Shown: piece by piece, positions 15,201 through 21,345 of the stretch
How positions within the stretch are numbered: position 1 is the stretch's first letter
Layout: every line of letters begins with the position of its first letter
From: a virus
Strand: one strand, 5' to 3'
IMG/VR virus record: IMGVR_UViG_3300046001_005814
Location: 1-21,784 of that record
Length of the DNA stretch: 21,784 nucleotides
The notes under the pieces: model-generated
The model's database searches: none
Told to the model about the DNA's origin: nothing
The model's input: only the letters and a program-made list of their open reading frames with translations
Position numbers and translations under genes: made by a program

Positions 15201-18180
15201 CGTAGTTCGCCGCGACGTCTTCACGTTGCGAAGAGAAGTAGAAGCCGCCGCCCAGGTTGCTTTCGATGTTGGCGCGTTCACGGTCGAAGGCATCGAAGTC
15301 ACTGGTCGTCCCGTGGTAAACGACAAGCGGCTGGCCGTCCTCGTCCACCACCTTGCTGCCGCTGAACCAGGCCTTGAAGGCTGCGGTCTCGGTGTTGAGC
15401 CCGCCCTCCTTGGTGTCGAAGTCGACGTCTACCGTGAACAGCGCGCCCGTGCCGGGCACCTCGGTGAAGAAGTCGTCCGGCCGGGTGGCGTGGGTTTCGA
15501 TGCCGCGCGCCGGGTTGATCGCGCCGTCCTGGTAGATCAGGCCCTTGCGCGTCAACACGCTGTCCTGGTCGTATTTCCGGCCGAGGTCGCGCGCCTGCTG
15601 CTCGGTGATCCCGGCCACAACAAACGAGTTCTCGACCTGCCCGTAGCGGCCGATGGCAGGCAGGTACTGGACGCCCATCGCCTTGAGGTCGGCCACCAGT
15701 TTGGCCTGCGCCTTGGCGTTTGCCTCGGGCGTGGCCTGCTCGCCGCGCGGGTTCTCGGCGGTGAGGATCGACCAGTCGTCGTGCTTGAGCAGATCGTCGA
15801 TGTTTTCGGGGCTGAACCGCTTTTCCACCAGATCGGTGGCGCTCGTCGGCTTCACCTCGATCTTGTCGAACACCGCGACCGCGCCGGGCACGACGGCGTC
15901 GCTGCGGTAACCGCTGAAGCCAGCGGCCTGGATCGCCTTCTCGTAGGCGGTGGCGATCTCGGCGGGCGTGCCCTCCGTCGGCTTCAGGCCCTGCGGGTCG
16001 GCGTCGAAGTTATAGAGCTTCGAGGCCGGAACCTGGGCCTGGTACTGGAACGGCCGGCGCGCGATGCCCGTGGCGGGCTCACCGTTGTAGACGCCGCGCA
16101 CGCCGAAGTAGGTCCGGCCCGGCGCGCCCGCGTTGCGGCGCTCGCGCTCGCTGTTCTGCGTCGCGCGGCTCGCGCCCCACTTCGAGGGGTCGGAGGTCGT
16201 CAGGCCCTCGCTGTCGCTGAAGTGGATCAGGTCGACGGTGTCCGTTTCCTGGTCCAAGACCTCGCGGCCGGTGCTCGTCGGCATCTCGGAAGCGAACTTC
16301 AGCGGGTAGCGTTCGGCCGCCTGCTCGGAGGTGATGCCCAGCCGCGCGCCCATGACGTCGTAGAAGGCAGCGGGCAGCGAGGCGTAGGCTGCGTTCACGT
16401 CCTTGGTGAAGCGGCCGGTGGTGTTCAGCTCTTCCGTGATCCGGGTCTGCACGCGCTCGCGGCCGGCGCGCAGCTCTTCGGTTGCCTGGGCCTGCGCCGC
16501 GGCGGTCTCGACCTCGGCCTGCAGCGCCTCGCCGCGCGCGGCCATGAAGTCTTTGGCCTGGGTCTGGCTCATGCCGAACGGATCGGTGCGCAGGTGCGGG
16601 AGCAGCGCGGCGGTGGCGTCGGTGCCCGCGATGTGCGTGGCAAACTCGCCCGCGGTCATGCGCAGATCGCCGCCCGAGGCCAGAGCGCCGGGCAGCTGGT
16701 CGGCCAGCGCCGGGATCGCGGCGACCACGTCTTCGAGCGGGACGCCCGCATCGTTCAGCGCCTGCGCGAAGGCCTGCGCCTCGACGTAGACGTTCTCGAC
16801 CGGGGTGCCTTCGGAAGCCTGCTCGATGAACTGCTGGAATGTCTGGGAGTCGCGCTCGCGCAGCTTCGAGGCCTCGGCCAACGTCGCCAGCTCGCCGAGG
16901 GTCTGGGCCGCCTGTTCGCCCGCCGCCGCATCGACCTCGCCCTGTTCGTTCCGCCGCGTCACGACCTCAACCGTAGCGGTGACGCCGCGCACCGTGGCCC
17001 CGAAGGGGGTGCCCGCGACCGCGCCAGCCGCCATCTGGTCCAGAGCGGTGACCGGGTTGAACCCGGCTTCGGTACCGAGATTGGTGCCAGCGTATTCGAC
17101 GAGGCTCTGCCCGGCTTCAGTCAACCCTTCGGTCAGGCCCGCGCGCGCGGAGGCGCTAAGAACACCGCGCAGGGTGGCGTGCGCCAGCTCGTCGCCGACG
17201 CCCAGGATGCCCATCGTGCCGAGGCGTTCGAGGAAGGCCGAGGCCGCCGCGGCAGGCAGCGCCGCCGTGAGGTCGCCAACCGTAGCCTCTGGACGTGCGT
17301 CGTTCTGGGCGCGGTCTTGCCCGATTTCCCCCATGCGTGAAACCACATAGGCGGGCAGAACAGTCAGCGCGGCGGCCATGTCCGGCAGCGACACCAGCCC
17401 GCTCTCCAGAGCGTAAGGGATGACGTTCCGCAGCGGACGAGCCTTGACCTCTTCCCATGTCGTGCCGGCCTCGTATCCGAAGGCCGGCGTCTCAAGCGCC
17501 CGGGTCATCTGGGTGGTGCGGGTGGTGCCGTCCGCAGCGGGCTCGACGCGCTGGATGCTGAAGCGTCCCTGCTCGTCCGGCCGGAAGTCGTAGATCGGGA
17601 TGCCGACGCGGTCGTACTGGCGGCGCGCGAAATCCTCGATCCCGCCGAACAGGGTCTGGTCCACGCGCGCAACGCCGCCGACCAGCTGGCTACCGCGCTC
17701 GCCGATGCCCCGGAAGAGGTTGGCCGCGGCGCGGCCCGCCGGGCCTTGGCGCTCGATCAGGCGGCCCAGAGGCGTGCGCGCCGCCGATTGGCCCTCTTCG
17801 CGCGCATTGCGCGCCGCGGTCTGGGCGATGAGCTGGCGGCTCTGCTCGGGTGTGTAGAAGCCCCGGGCGACGATGCGCTCCAGGCCGGTCAGGCTCTCGA
17901 TGTCGTCGTGAGCGACCGAGGCGTTGGCCGGGTTCGAGAGGAAGTTGCTGGTGGCCGGCGCGCGGGCGGGCAGGTCGGGGTCGTAGTTGGCCGGCGGCAG
18001 AGCGCCGTTGACTTCGCGGATGGCGCGCAGGCGCGAGACCGGCATGCCGCGGCGCTGTGCCTCGGCGCGGTCGGCGGCCAGCGCATCCGGGTTCTCCACC
18101 ACGCCCGTCCGCAGGGCGTTGGCCAGGCGTTGGCGTTGCGCTTCGAGTTCGGCGGCGGGGTCTTGGTCTTCGAGAGCCAT
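9223..18180 (-). CDS. Giant polyvalent internal virion protein (gp16 slot) with ART-like and zincin domains
   Basis: A single 2985-residue frame in the T7 gp16 position (T7 gp16 is 1318). It resembles phage polyvalent proteins. Visible in order: a helical N-terminus; at about 430-640 a helical region common in these proteins; 650-775 an ART-like region (LIHFSDSEGLT with His653, YFGVRG with Tyr691); 795-890 a DUF3293-like region (WSILTAENPRG, Trp803); 950-1220 an ADP-ribosyltransferase domain (VYHGT with His956, GGGFYFSS, PEQIKS with Glu1200, then FDPTDPRILYQ); 1222-1610 a conserved region with NVVAHARI and EEVQSDWHQ (Trp1420-His1421); 1715-1850 a metallopeptidase HETGH (1732-1736) with Glu1795; then helices, a conserved 2600-2985 end, and one hydrophobic segment near 2813-2836. 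It is probably packed in the capsid and ejected into the cell. No transglycosylase is seen. The ATG at 18180 follows the gp15-like stop by six bases. Confidence 0.9.
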   Translation of the reverse strand: MALEDQDPAAELEAQRQRLANALRTGVVENPDALAADRAEAQRRGMPVSRLRAIREVNGALPPANYDPDLPARAPATSNFLSNPANASVAHDDIESLTGLERIVARGFYTPEQSRQLIAQTAARNAREEGQSAARTPLGRLIERQGPAGRAAANLFRGIGERGSQLVGGVARVDQTLFGGIEDFARRQYDRVGIPIYDFRPDEQGRFSIQRVEPAADGTTRTTQMTRALETPAFGYEAGTTWEEVKARPLRNVIPYALESGLVSLPDMAAALTVLPAYVVSRMGEIGQDRAQNDARPEATVGDLTAALPAAAASAFLERLGTMGILGVGDELAHATLRGVLSASARAGLTEGLTEAGQSLVEYAGTNLGTEAGFNPVTALDQMAAGAVAGTPFGATVRGVTATVEVVTRRNEQGEVDAAAGEQAAQTLGELATLAEASKLRERDSQTFQQFIEQASEGTPVENVYVEAQAFAQALNDAGVPLEDVVAAIPALADQLPGALASGGDLRMTAGEFATHIAGTDATAALLPHLRTDPFGMSQTQAKDFMAARGEALQAEVETAAAQAQATEELRAGRERVQTRITEELNTTGRFTKDVNAAYASLPAAFYDVMGARLGITSEQAAERYPLKFASEMPTSTGREVLDQETDTVDLIHFSDSEGLTTSDPSKWGASRATQNSERERRNAGAPGRTYFGVRGVYNGEPATGIARRPFQYQAQVPASKLYNFDADPQGLKPTEGTPAEIATAYEKAIQAAGFSGYRSDAVVPGAVAVFDKIEVKPTSATDLVEKRFSPENIDDLLKHDDWSILTAENPRGEQATPEANAKAQAKLVADLKAMGVQYLPAIGRYGQVENSFVVAGITEQQARDLGRKYDQDSVLTRKGLIYQDGAINPARGIETHATRPDDFFTEVPGTGALFTVDVDFDTKEGGLNTETAAFKAWFSGSKVVDEDGQPLVVYHGTTSDFDAFDRERANIESNLGGGFYFSSQREDVAANYAGEGPDLTVRLGQRAERIANDTDREYNDPEVIAEARAQLAVEHGGMTLPVYLAIKNPAVLGGPNETVLTFEQTFDEETEEYGEPEGTLVDFVEAIREVASDPRYYDGDAETAAAQLFEAAADNDGVTVAQAFELLSKSSDGAFVYATDSDFGGLAGHEMVRAALERAGFDGIVDRTVDQKFGTQRKVGKSMEGVRPGTTHFVAFRPEQIKSVFNRGTFDPTDPRILYQSDPFYSALERAVETSSLTKAPAAQWKATLAKTPGVKKEEMGWTGLENWLDMGAPVWRGDMNRVDLVSDVATGGNITREAVLAYLRNGGIRVEEVVLGEPGADARLDARIEQLMEEGLSRQEAVAEAFAEGADGSPAQFSTYKLPGADDTYREILLTLPSIDGPSTHWDTPNVVAHARITERTDASGARVLFLEEVQSDWHQKGRDQGYQQPSDPIKQEEARLARAAAYEARDAARVEFAEEVVAEGEVLLSRLQASQEKAKAALGVEGDAVLAERIAKLNGALNTITGQIAAKEFARASQQASLLVYNAANGIGKTETMQAAVKRLEDAQLASIEADVAYDAASGETGIPDAPFRTSWSALVMKRMIRYAVDNGFEKVAWINGNQQNGGQTGGDGSFFYERNLVNVTNDLLKKYGARVEPVDFKGPEHRSEVEHFYNGNVPADALQEFERPPQELGIQNGFTITPQLAEAARAGFALFQRNRGQIAFGADVSQTPSVISLLRAADLSTFIHETGHFFLEATAHMANQPDAPADIVNDMSTVLNWFEPGMTQAQWNGMSLEQRRPYHEKWARGFEAYHFEGRAPSLALRDVFRRFSAWLKNVYKSLTALDVELTDEVRQVMDRMLASEAEIKEMEQVRGLAPAFATKPEFASEAEWAEYQKLGVEATAEAIEQLETRSARDMRWASGAKDRYVKSLQREAEEQRKTIRAEVTAEVMAEPVNRARAFLRRGLGENGEPVEGPTKLDLSTLKALYGEEGAWTALRRGGKYGEVATDGLHPDIAASMFGYPNGEALIEDLVNGEDSADKIKGMTDQRMLERYGDLSSPQDIERAANEAVANEARGKFVAAEMAMADKAIGKKSILNNAAKEFAAQVVNRLELKRLRPAQYLAAQGRAAKAADKALKADDLPAFATAKRNQLINLHTGRAVQQAQKDVEKTMRLFTRIVSAKDDSISKSRNMDLVNAARAILSSYGVGRVKNDPAGYMKALSQYDPTLYADIEPFVNGARGDAKPVVDLTYEQFQALRDTVNQLWVLSRRTKQIEIDGKLMDRAVVTEELGLRLEEIGIPEQAGLDRAPTDKDKIVRRLLGTRAALRRVESWARGVDAADRGPFRRFIWNPISAAADTYRAESGDYIRRFRALLDDMRAELKPGDIKAPEIGYTFGGKSELFHALLHTGNGSNKSKLLLGRGWGKKLEDGSLDDTRWQSFVDRLHTEGVLAAKDWAFIQAVWDLLEETKPGAQRAHHAIYGRYFDEVSADPVDTPFGQLRGGYVPALTDGFLVQDAVLRAEQEAIEGGDSAMFPAASNGFTKSRVEDYTRELALDLRLLPMHIDKVLKFTHLGPPVRDVARLLKDRGFSKKLQAFDPTAQSDLLLPWLQRAAKQLVETPSKGEAGKAADNFFSAVRSRVGMQLMFANVVNTAQQITGFSNVMLRVKPAVVGDALWRYVRDPRGVSDAAASQSVFLTNRMSTDIFEARQTITQLTKLNPSKKDEAVDFLKRHAYFMQSALQNVMDVVSWTAAYNQAVAKGENDRDAIRFADSVIRETQGTMAPEDVSRFETGAPFVRVFTQFAGYFNMMANLNATEVQITARSVGLKKGMGRLFYVYLMGFAIPALLGDAIAKALRGGWEDEEGDGYMDDLFAWFFSSQAKFALAAVPVVGQAGNAALGAFTKMPYDDRISMSPAVSVIESGLSVPAAAYKALVEGEEFNRADVRNTLNLLGILTGTPTGALAKPVGYGVGVAQGDIEPTGPVDAARGVVTGAPSPESRQ

Positions 18181-18186
18181 GCGCGC

Positions 18187-20358
18187 CTAGTTTCCTCGGA
18201 TGCGGTTGCGGACGTATTCTTGATAGATTTCGGCGTCGGTCGGGTTGCGGCCCAGGCGCTCCCGCGCGCGGGTGCGGTACTCGCGCTGGTTCGTCGGGAT
18301 CATCGTCTCGTAGGAGGTCTGGAAGCCGGTGGCGTAGGGCTGCAAGATACCCTGCGGGCGCTCCCACGCAAGCCTGCCCATGCGGTTTTCGATGACCGCT
18401 GCGATCTCTTCGCGGTTCATCTGACGGCCGAGCGTGCGTTGGCGCTCGACGATCTCTTCGCGCACGGCGGCGTTGATCTGGGCCAGGGCCTGCCGGTCGC
18501 TGTCGGCGGTGCGGCCCGCGGGCGTGCGGTCGATGCCCGAAGCGTCGAGCGTCGCGGACCAGGCCGAAGAGAAGGCCTCTTGCGGCACGACCGTGGACTT
18601 CTGGGCCTCGGCCACGGCGGCGGTGCTGGCCCGGGCCGAGGTACCGATCAGGCTGATGAGGTCGTTGGACGACAGGCTGCGCCCGTAGGTGGCGACGATC
18701 TCCTCCGGTCGCATCTCGGTGATGGCTTGCGGGTTGGCGGCGATGGCCATCAGGACGGTCGGATCGCTGCGCACGGTCGGGGGCGCGGTCAGCGCCTCCA
18801 GGTAGTTGTTCACCGCGTTCACAGAACCTGCGGGCAGGTTGGCCATCATCGACGCGGGCGGCGGGGTACGTGTCTGCTCCATGTGCCGGTAGGCGGCGTC
18901 GAGCGCGTTGCGCTCGCGCTCGGCCTTCTCGGCCGCGTCCATCGAATACGCGCGCGCGATTTCGGCCCGGGCGGCCTGGAGTTGGACCGGATTGGTGCCG
19001 AAGCGTTCCGCGGCCATGCGCTCCATAGCGGCGCGCGTCGGCCGGGAGCCGCCAGCGGCCGGCGCGGTGCCTCCGGTGGTGCTCTCTTCGCTGAACAGCT
19101 CGGCGGGGTCGATGTTCTCCCCGTTGCGGCGAGCGCGCATGTGGAGATGGGGGCCGGTGCTGCTGCCCGTCGATCCCACGCGCGCGAAGCTCTGGCCCGG
19201 GGCGACCGTGTCCCCGACCGCGACGTCGAAGTCCTGGAGGTGGGCGTAGCCGACGACGACGCCGTTGCCGTGGTCGACCTCGACGAAGTTGCCGTAGCCG
19301 CCGTTCGGGCCTGCGCGGATTACGCGGCCCCCGGCCACAGCGCGCACAGGCGACCCGGCCGGCGCGGAGAAGTCGACGCCGTCGTGGTTGCTCGACGACC
19401 AGCCCGTGGACGTGCGGAAACGGGGGCGTTCGCCGTAGTCTCGGCTCCCCGGTCCCGGCAGTTCGACGCCTTGGAGCGGCATCTGGAAGCTCGCGCCCGG
19501 CGTGCCGGGCTCGGCAGGCGGCGCGCCCGCAAAGATCGTCGACACCCACGCCGAGGCGTCTTGCGTGGCCAGACCCCCGGCCACGGCGTTGCGGGCCGCG
19601 GCATGCTGCACCGGGGTCATGTCGTCGCGGTGGCGCTCCAGCATGTCGCGGCCACCTGCCGGGTCTTCGTCGCCCCGGGCGATGATCGCCTCCAGGACGA
19701 CCTTGCCGGTGCGGTCCTGGATTTCGAGCGCGGTGCGCTCGGCCGTCCAGCCCAGACGCCGACCGCTGGCGGCGGTTGCCTGAACGATGCGGCCACGGTT
19801 CTCGGCGTAGACCTCGGCGTTGTCGGGGTCGGCGAGGATCGCCATCCCGGCCGTGGCCACGGTGGTGGTCTCGACGTCTTCCTGGTAGGCCGTGGCCTGC
19901 GCGGCGAAGTGCCCCGTGGCCGCCGCGCTGAAGCGCGTGGTCAGAGGCCGGACCTGTTCCTGGTAGCGGCGGCGCTGTTCGGCGGTCAGCTGCAGCTCGT
20001 CGGCGATCTCGCCGACCTGCCGGCCGAACCGCTCATTGTAGACGACATCGACCGGCTGCTCGTTCTCGCCGACCTTCATGGCCGCCGCGCCGAGCAGCTG
20101 GCTCATCTCGGTCTGGTTTTCGAGAGCCACGGCCTGGGCGCGGTTCAGCGCCTCGTTGACCCGGGTCTCGTTGAACTTCTCGCGCTCGGCCGTGTAGATG
20201 TTGGCCGCGACCTGGCCGCCCTGTTGCACCGCCTGGCCTGCCGCCTGCAGTTGGCGCGATGCGAACTCGGCACCGCGCGAGGCGTCAGGCGCGTCGAACT
20301 GCCCCGGGGCCTGCCCGGGCGCGACGCGGCGGGTGTCATCGATGCGAAGGTTGGCCAT
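18187..20358 (-). CDS. Internal virion protein (gp15-like) with M23 peptidase domain
   Basis: A 723-residue internal virion protein, close in size to T7 gp15 (747) and in the same gene order. The first 310 residues are helical and Ala/Gln/Glu-rich (for example QLQAAGQAVQQGGQVAANIY). Residues about 320-415 form an M23 (lysostaphin-like) zinc peptidase: HDGVDF with His325 and Asp329, GGYGNFVEVDHGNGVVVGYAHL, and GPHLHM with His404 and His406. The remainder is helical again, ending YQEYVRNRIRGN. It should be ejected with the gp14-like and giant proteins, cut peptidoglycan and help form the periplasmic conduit. The ATG at 20358 shares its A with the preceding TGA; it gives MANLRIDDTRRV. An in-frame ATG at 20439 would overlap the gp14-like gene. 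Confidence 0.9.
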   Translation of the reverse strand: MANLRIDDTRRVAPGQAPGQFDAPDASRGAEFASRQLQAAGQAVQQGGQVAANIYTAEREKFNETRVNEALNRAQAVALENQTEMSQLLGAAAMKVGENEQPVDVVYNERFGRQVGEIADELQLTAEQRRRYQEQVRPLTTRFSAAATGHFAAQATAYQEDVETTTVATAGMAILADPDNAEVYAENRGRIVQATAASGRRLGWTAERTALEIQDRTGKVVLEAIIARGDEDPAGGRDMLERHRDDMTPVQHAAARNAVAGGLATQDASAWVSTIFAGAPPAEPGTPGASFQMPLQGVELPGPGSRDYGERPRFRTSTGWSSSNHDGVDFSAPAGSPVRAVAGGRVIRAGPNGGYGNFVEVDHGNGVVVGYAHLQDFDVAVGDTVAPGQSFARVGSTGSSTGPHLHMRARRNGENIDPAELFSEESTTGGTAPAAGGSRPTRAAMERMAAERFGTNPVQLQAARAEIARAYSMDAAEKAERERNALDAAYRHMEQTRTPPPASMMANLPAGSVNAVNNYLEALTAPPTVRSDPTVLMAIAANPQAITEMRPEEIVATYGRSLSSNDLISLIGTSARASTAAVAEAQKSTVVPQEAFSSAWSATLDASGIDRTPAGRTADSDRQALAQINAAVREEIVERQRTLGRQMNREEIAAVIENRMGRLAWERPQGILQPYATGFQTSYETMIPTNQREYRTRARERLGRNPTDAEIYQEYVRNRIRGN

Positions 20359-20870
20359 CAGCCCGCTTTCCGCATGCCGTAATAGCTGGACGCCATGCTC
20401 GTGGCGCTGCCCAGAAGGCTGGTCGAGGCCGCGCCCCACGGGTTGATGCCCTTGGCGTTGGCGCGGGCGGCGACACCCTCGTTGCGCATGTTGGTGGCGT
20501 CGGTGCGGTGGCCCCAGGCCGCGCGCACGGCGTTGACCCGGGCCTGCTGCGCGTCCTCGGCCGAGACCATGTCGGTGCCCGCGACGATGGCCAGGGCGGT
20601 GGTGCTGTCGAGCGCGATCCCGCTGGCACCCATCGCCGCACGTTGCGAGCCCTTGGCCCGCGCGCCTTGGCGCTCGATCTCCTGGGCCTGGTAGGCCCCC
20701 TGCTCAAGGGCGATCTGCGCGCGGCGCTCGGCCAGCTGCGCGTTGACGTCGGCCATCTGGGCCTGGAACCCGAGCGCGCTTTTCTGGGACTTGGCCGAGC
20801 CATAGGCCCCAACCGCACTCATGCCCGCGCCCGCAGCCTGCATGCCCATGATCGCTACCGGGTTACACAA
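20358..20870 (-). CDS. Internal virion protein B (gp14-like), TTG start
   Basis: A 170-residue internal virion protein of the T7 gp14 type, which forms the outer-membrane part of the ejection channel. The preferred start is TTG at 20870, giving MCNPVAIMGMQAAGAG, because gp14-like proteins often begin M-C-x-P-V and a GAGG lies five bases upstream. Next is a glycine/alanine membrane-like helix, then Gln/Ala-rich helices (QAQMADVNAQLAERRAQ) and the family-like segment MGASGIALDSTTALAIV. An ATG at 20849 would remove the M-C-N-P-V; an ATG at 20915 would extend 53 bases into the upstream gene. It overlaps the gp13-like gene by eight bases. The family call is by pattern and gene order. Confidence 0.82.
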   Translation of the reverse strand: MCNPVAIMGMQAAGAGMSAVGAYGSAKSQKSALGFQAQMADVNAQLAERRAQIALEQGAYQAQEIERQGARAKGSQRAAMGASGIALDSTTALAIVAGTDMVSAEDAQQARVNAVRAAWGHRTDATNMRNEGVAARANAKGINPWGAASTSLLGSATSMASSYYGMRKAG

Positions 20871-21345
20871 GAGGGCCTCGCATTTCAAAGCGGTGGAAGG
20901 GGAGGCCTTCGACACCGAAGGGTTGGGCCGCGTCGAGCTTGAACCCCAGCCGCTTCAGCCACATGGCGCTCGTCACGTTGCGGGCGTCGACATAGTTGAC
21001 CAGCAGGGGGTACTCGCCCAGCACGGCCGAACAGTAGGAGCGCGAGAGCCTGTTTAACATACCGGGCACCCGGGCCAGGCCCGGCGTGCCGACCAGCCAC
21101 GGGTGTGCGGTGCTCGACAGGTGGCCCGTGGGCACGAACCCGAAGAGCGCGACGATGTCGCCGTCGTGCTCGGCGACGAAGGCCATCCGGCCGAGGCGGC
21201 CTCGCGACAGTTCGACCGCTTCGCGCAGCTGGCCCAGGACGTCTGGCCCCGAGGCGGCGACCAGCTCGGCCCGATCCGCTTCGCGCAGGTGGGGCTCGAT
21301 GGTATCCGCGTCCTCGGTCTGGGCGAGGCGGACCTTAACCGGCAA
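20863..21345 (-). CDS. gp13-like internal virion protein, GNAT-like fold (DUF2833)
   Basis: A 160-residue protein resembling the T7 gp13/DUF2833 group, which has an acetyltransferase-like (GNAT) fold. It starts with a GNAT-like first strand and helix (VRLAQTEDADTIEPHLREADRAEL), has a central strand pair (RMAFVAEHDGDIVALFGF), the pattern AHPWLVGTPGL, and a C-terminal YVDARNVTSAMWLKRLGFK, close to the usual N-x-x-x-x-x-x-L-x-x-x-G-F of GNAT enzymes. In T7 the protein is needed for virion assembly and leaves the particle on infection. Acetyltransferase activity is not established. The start is TTG at 21345 with GGAG seven bases before, overlapping the upstream gene by 11 bases; the next gene overlaps its stop. 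Confidence 0.83.
   Translation of the reverse strand: MPVKVRLAQTEDADTIEPHLREADRAELVAASGPDVLGQLREAVELSRGRLGRMAFVAEHDGDIVALFGFVPTGHLSSTAHPWLVGTPGLARVPGMLNRLSRSYCSAVLGEYPLLVNYVDARNVTSAMWLKRLGFKLDAAQPFGVEGLPFHRFEMRGPLV
20876..20879 (-). promoter_or_regulatory. Ribosome binding site deciding the TTG start of the gp14-like gene
   Basis: GAGG five bases before the TTG at 20870-20868. It lies inside the end of the gp13-like gene and supports the short overlap start rather than the downstream ATG at 20849. Confidence 0.55.

Noticed and set aside
9304-17340. Very long open frames on the plus strand opposite the giant gene (9304-11559, 11755-14385, 14602-17340)
   Set aside because: They are antisense shadows of a GC-rich coding strand: rich in Arg, Gly, Ala, Val and Leu, with no motifs, while the minus-strand frame shows clear domain motifs throughout.
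9223-18180. Giant gene as an N4-type virion RNA polymerase
   Set aside because: Size and virion context fit, but I see none of the T7-family polymerase motifs, and the chain shows ART-like and zincin motifs instead.
17690-20382. Long frames over the gp15-like gene (17746-20382 plus, 17690-19549 minus)
   Set aside because: Low-complexity Arg/Ala/Pro/Gly composition and no recognisable fold; the 18187-20358 frame carries the M23 motifs.
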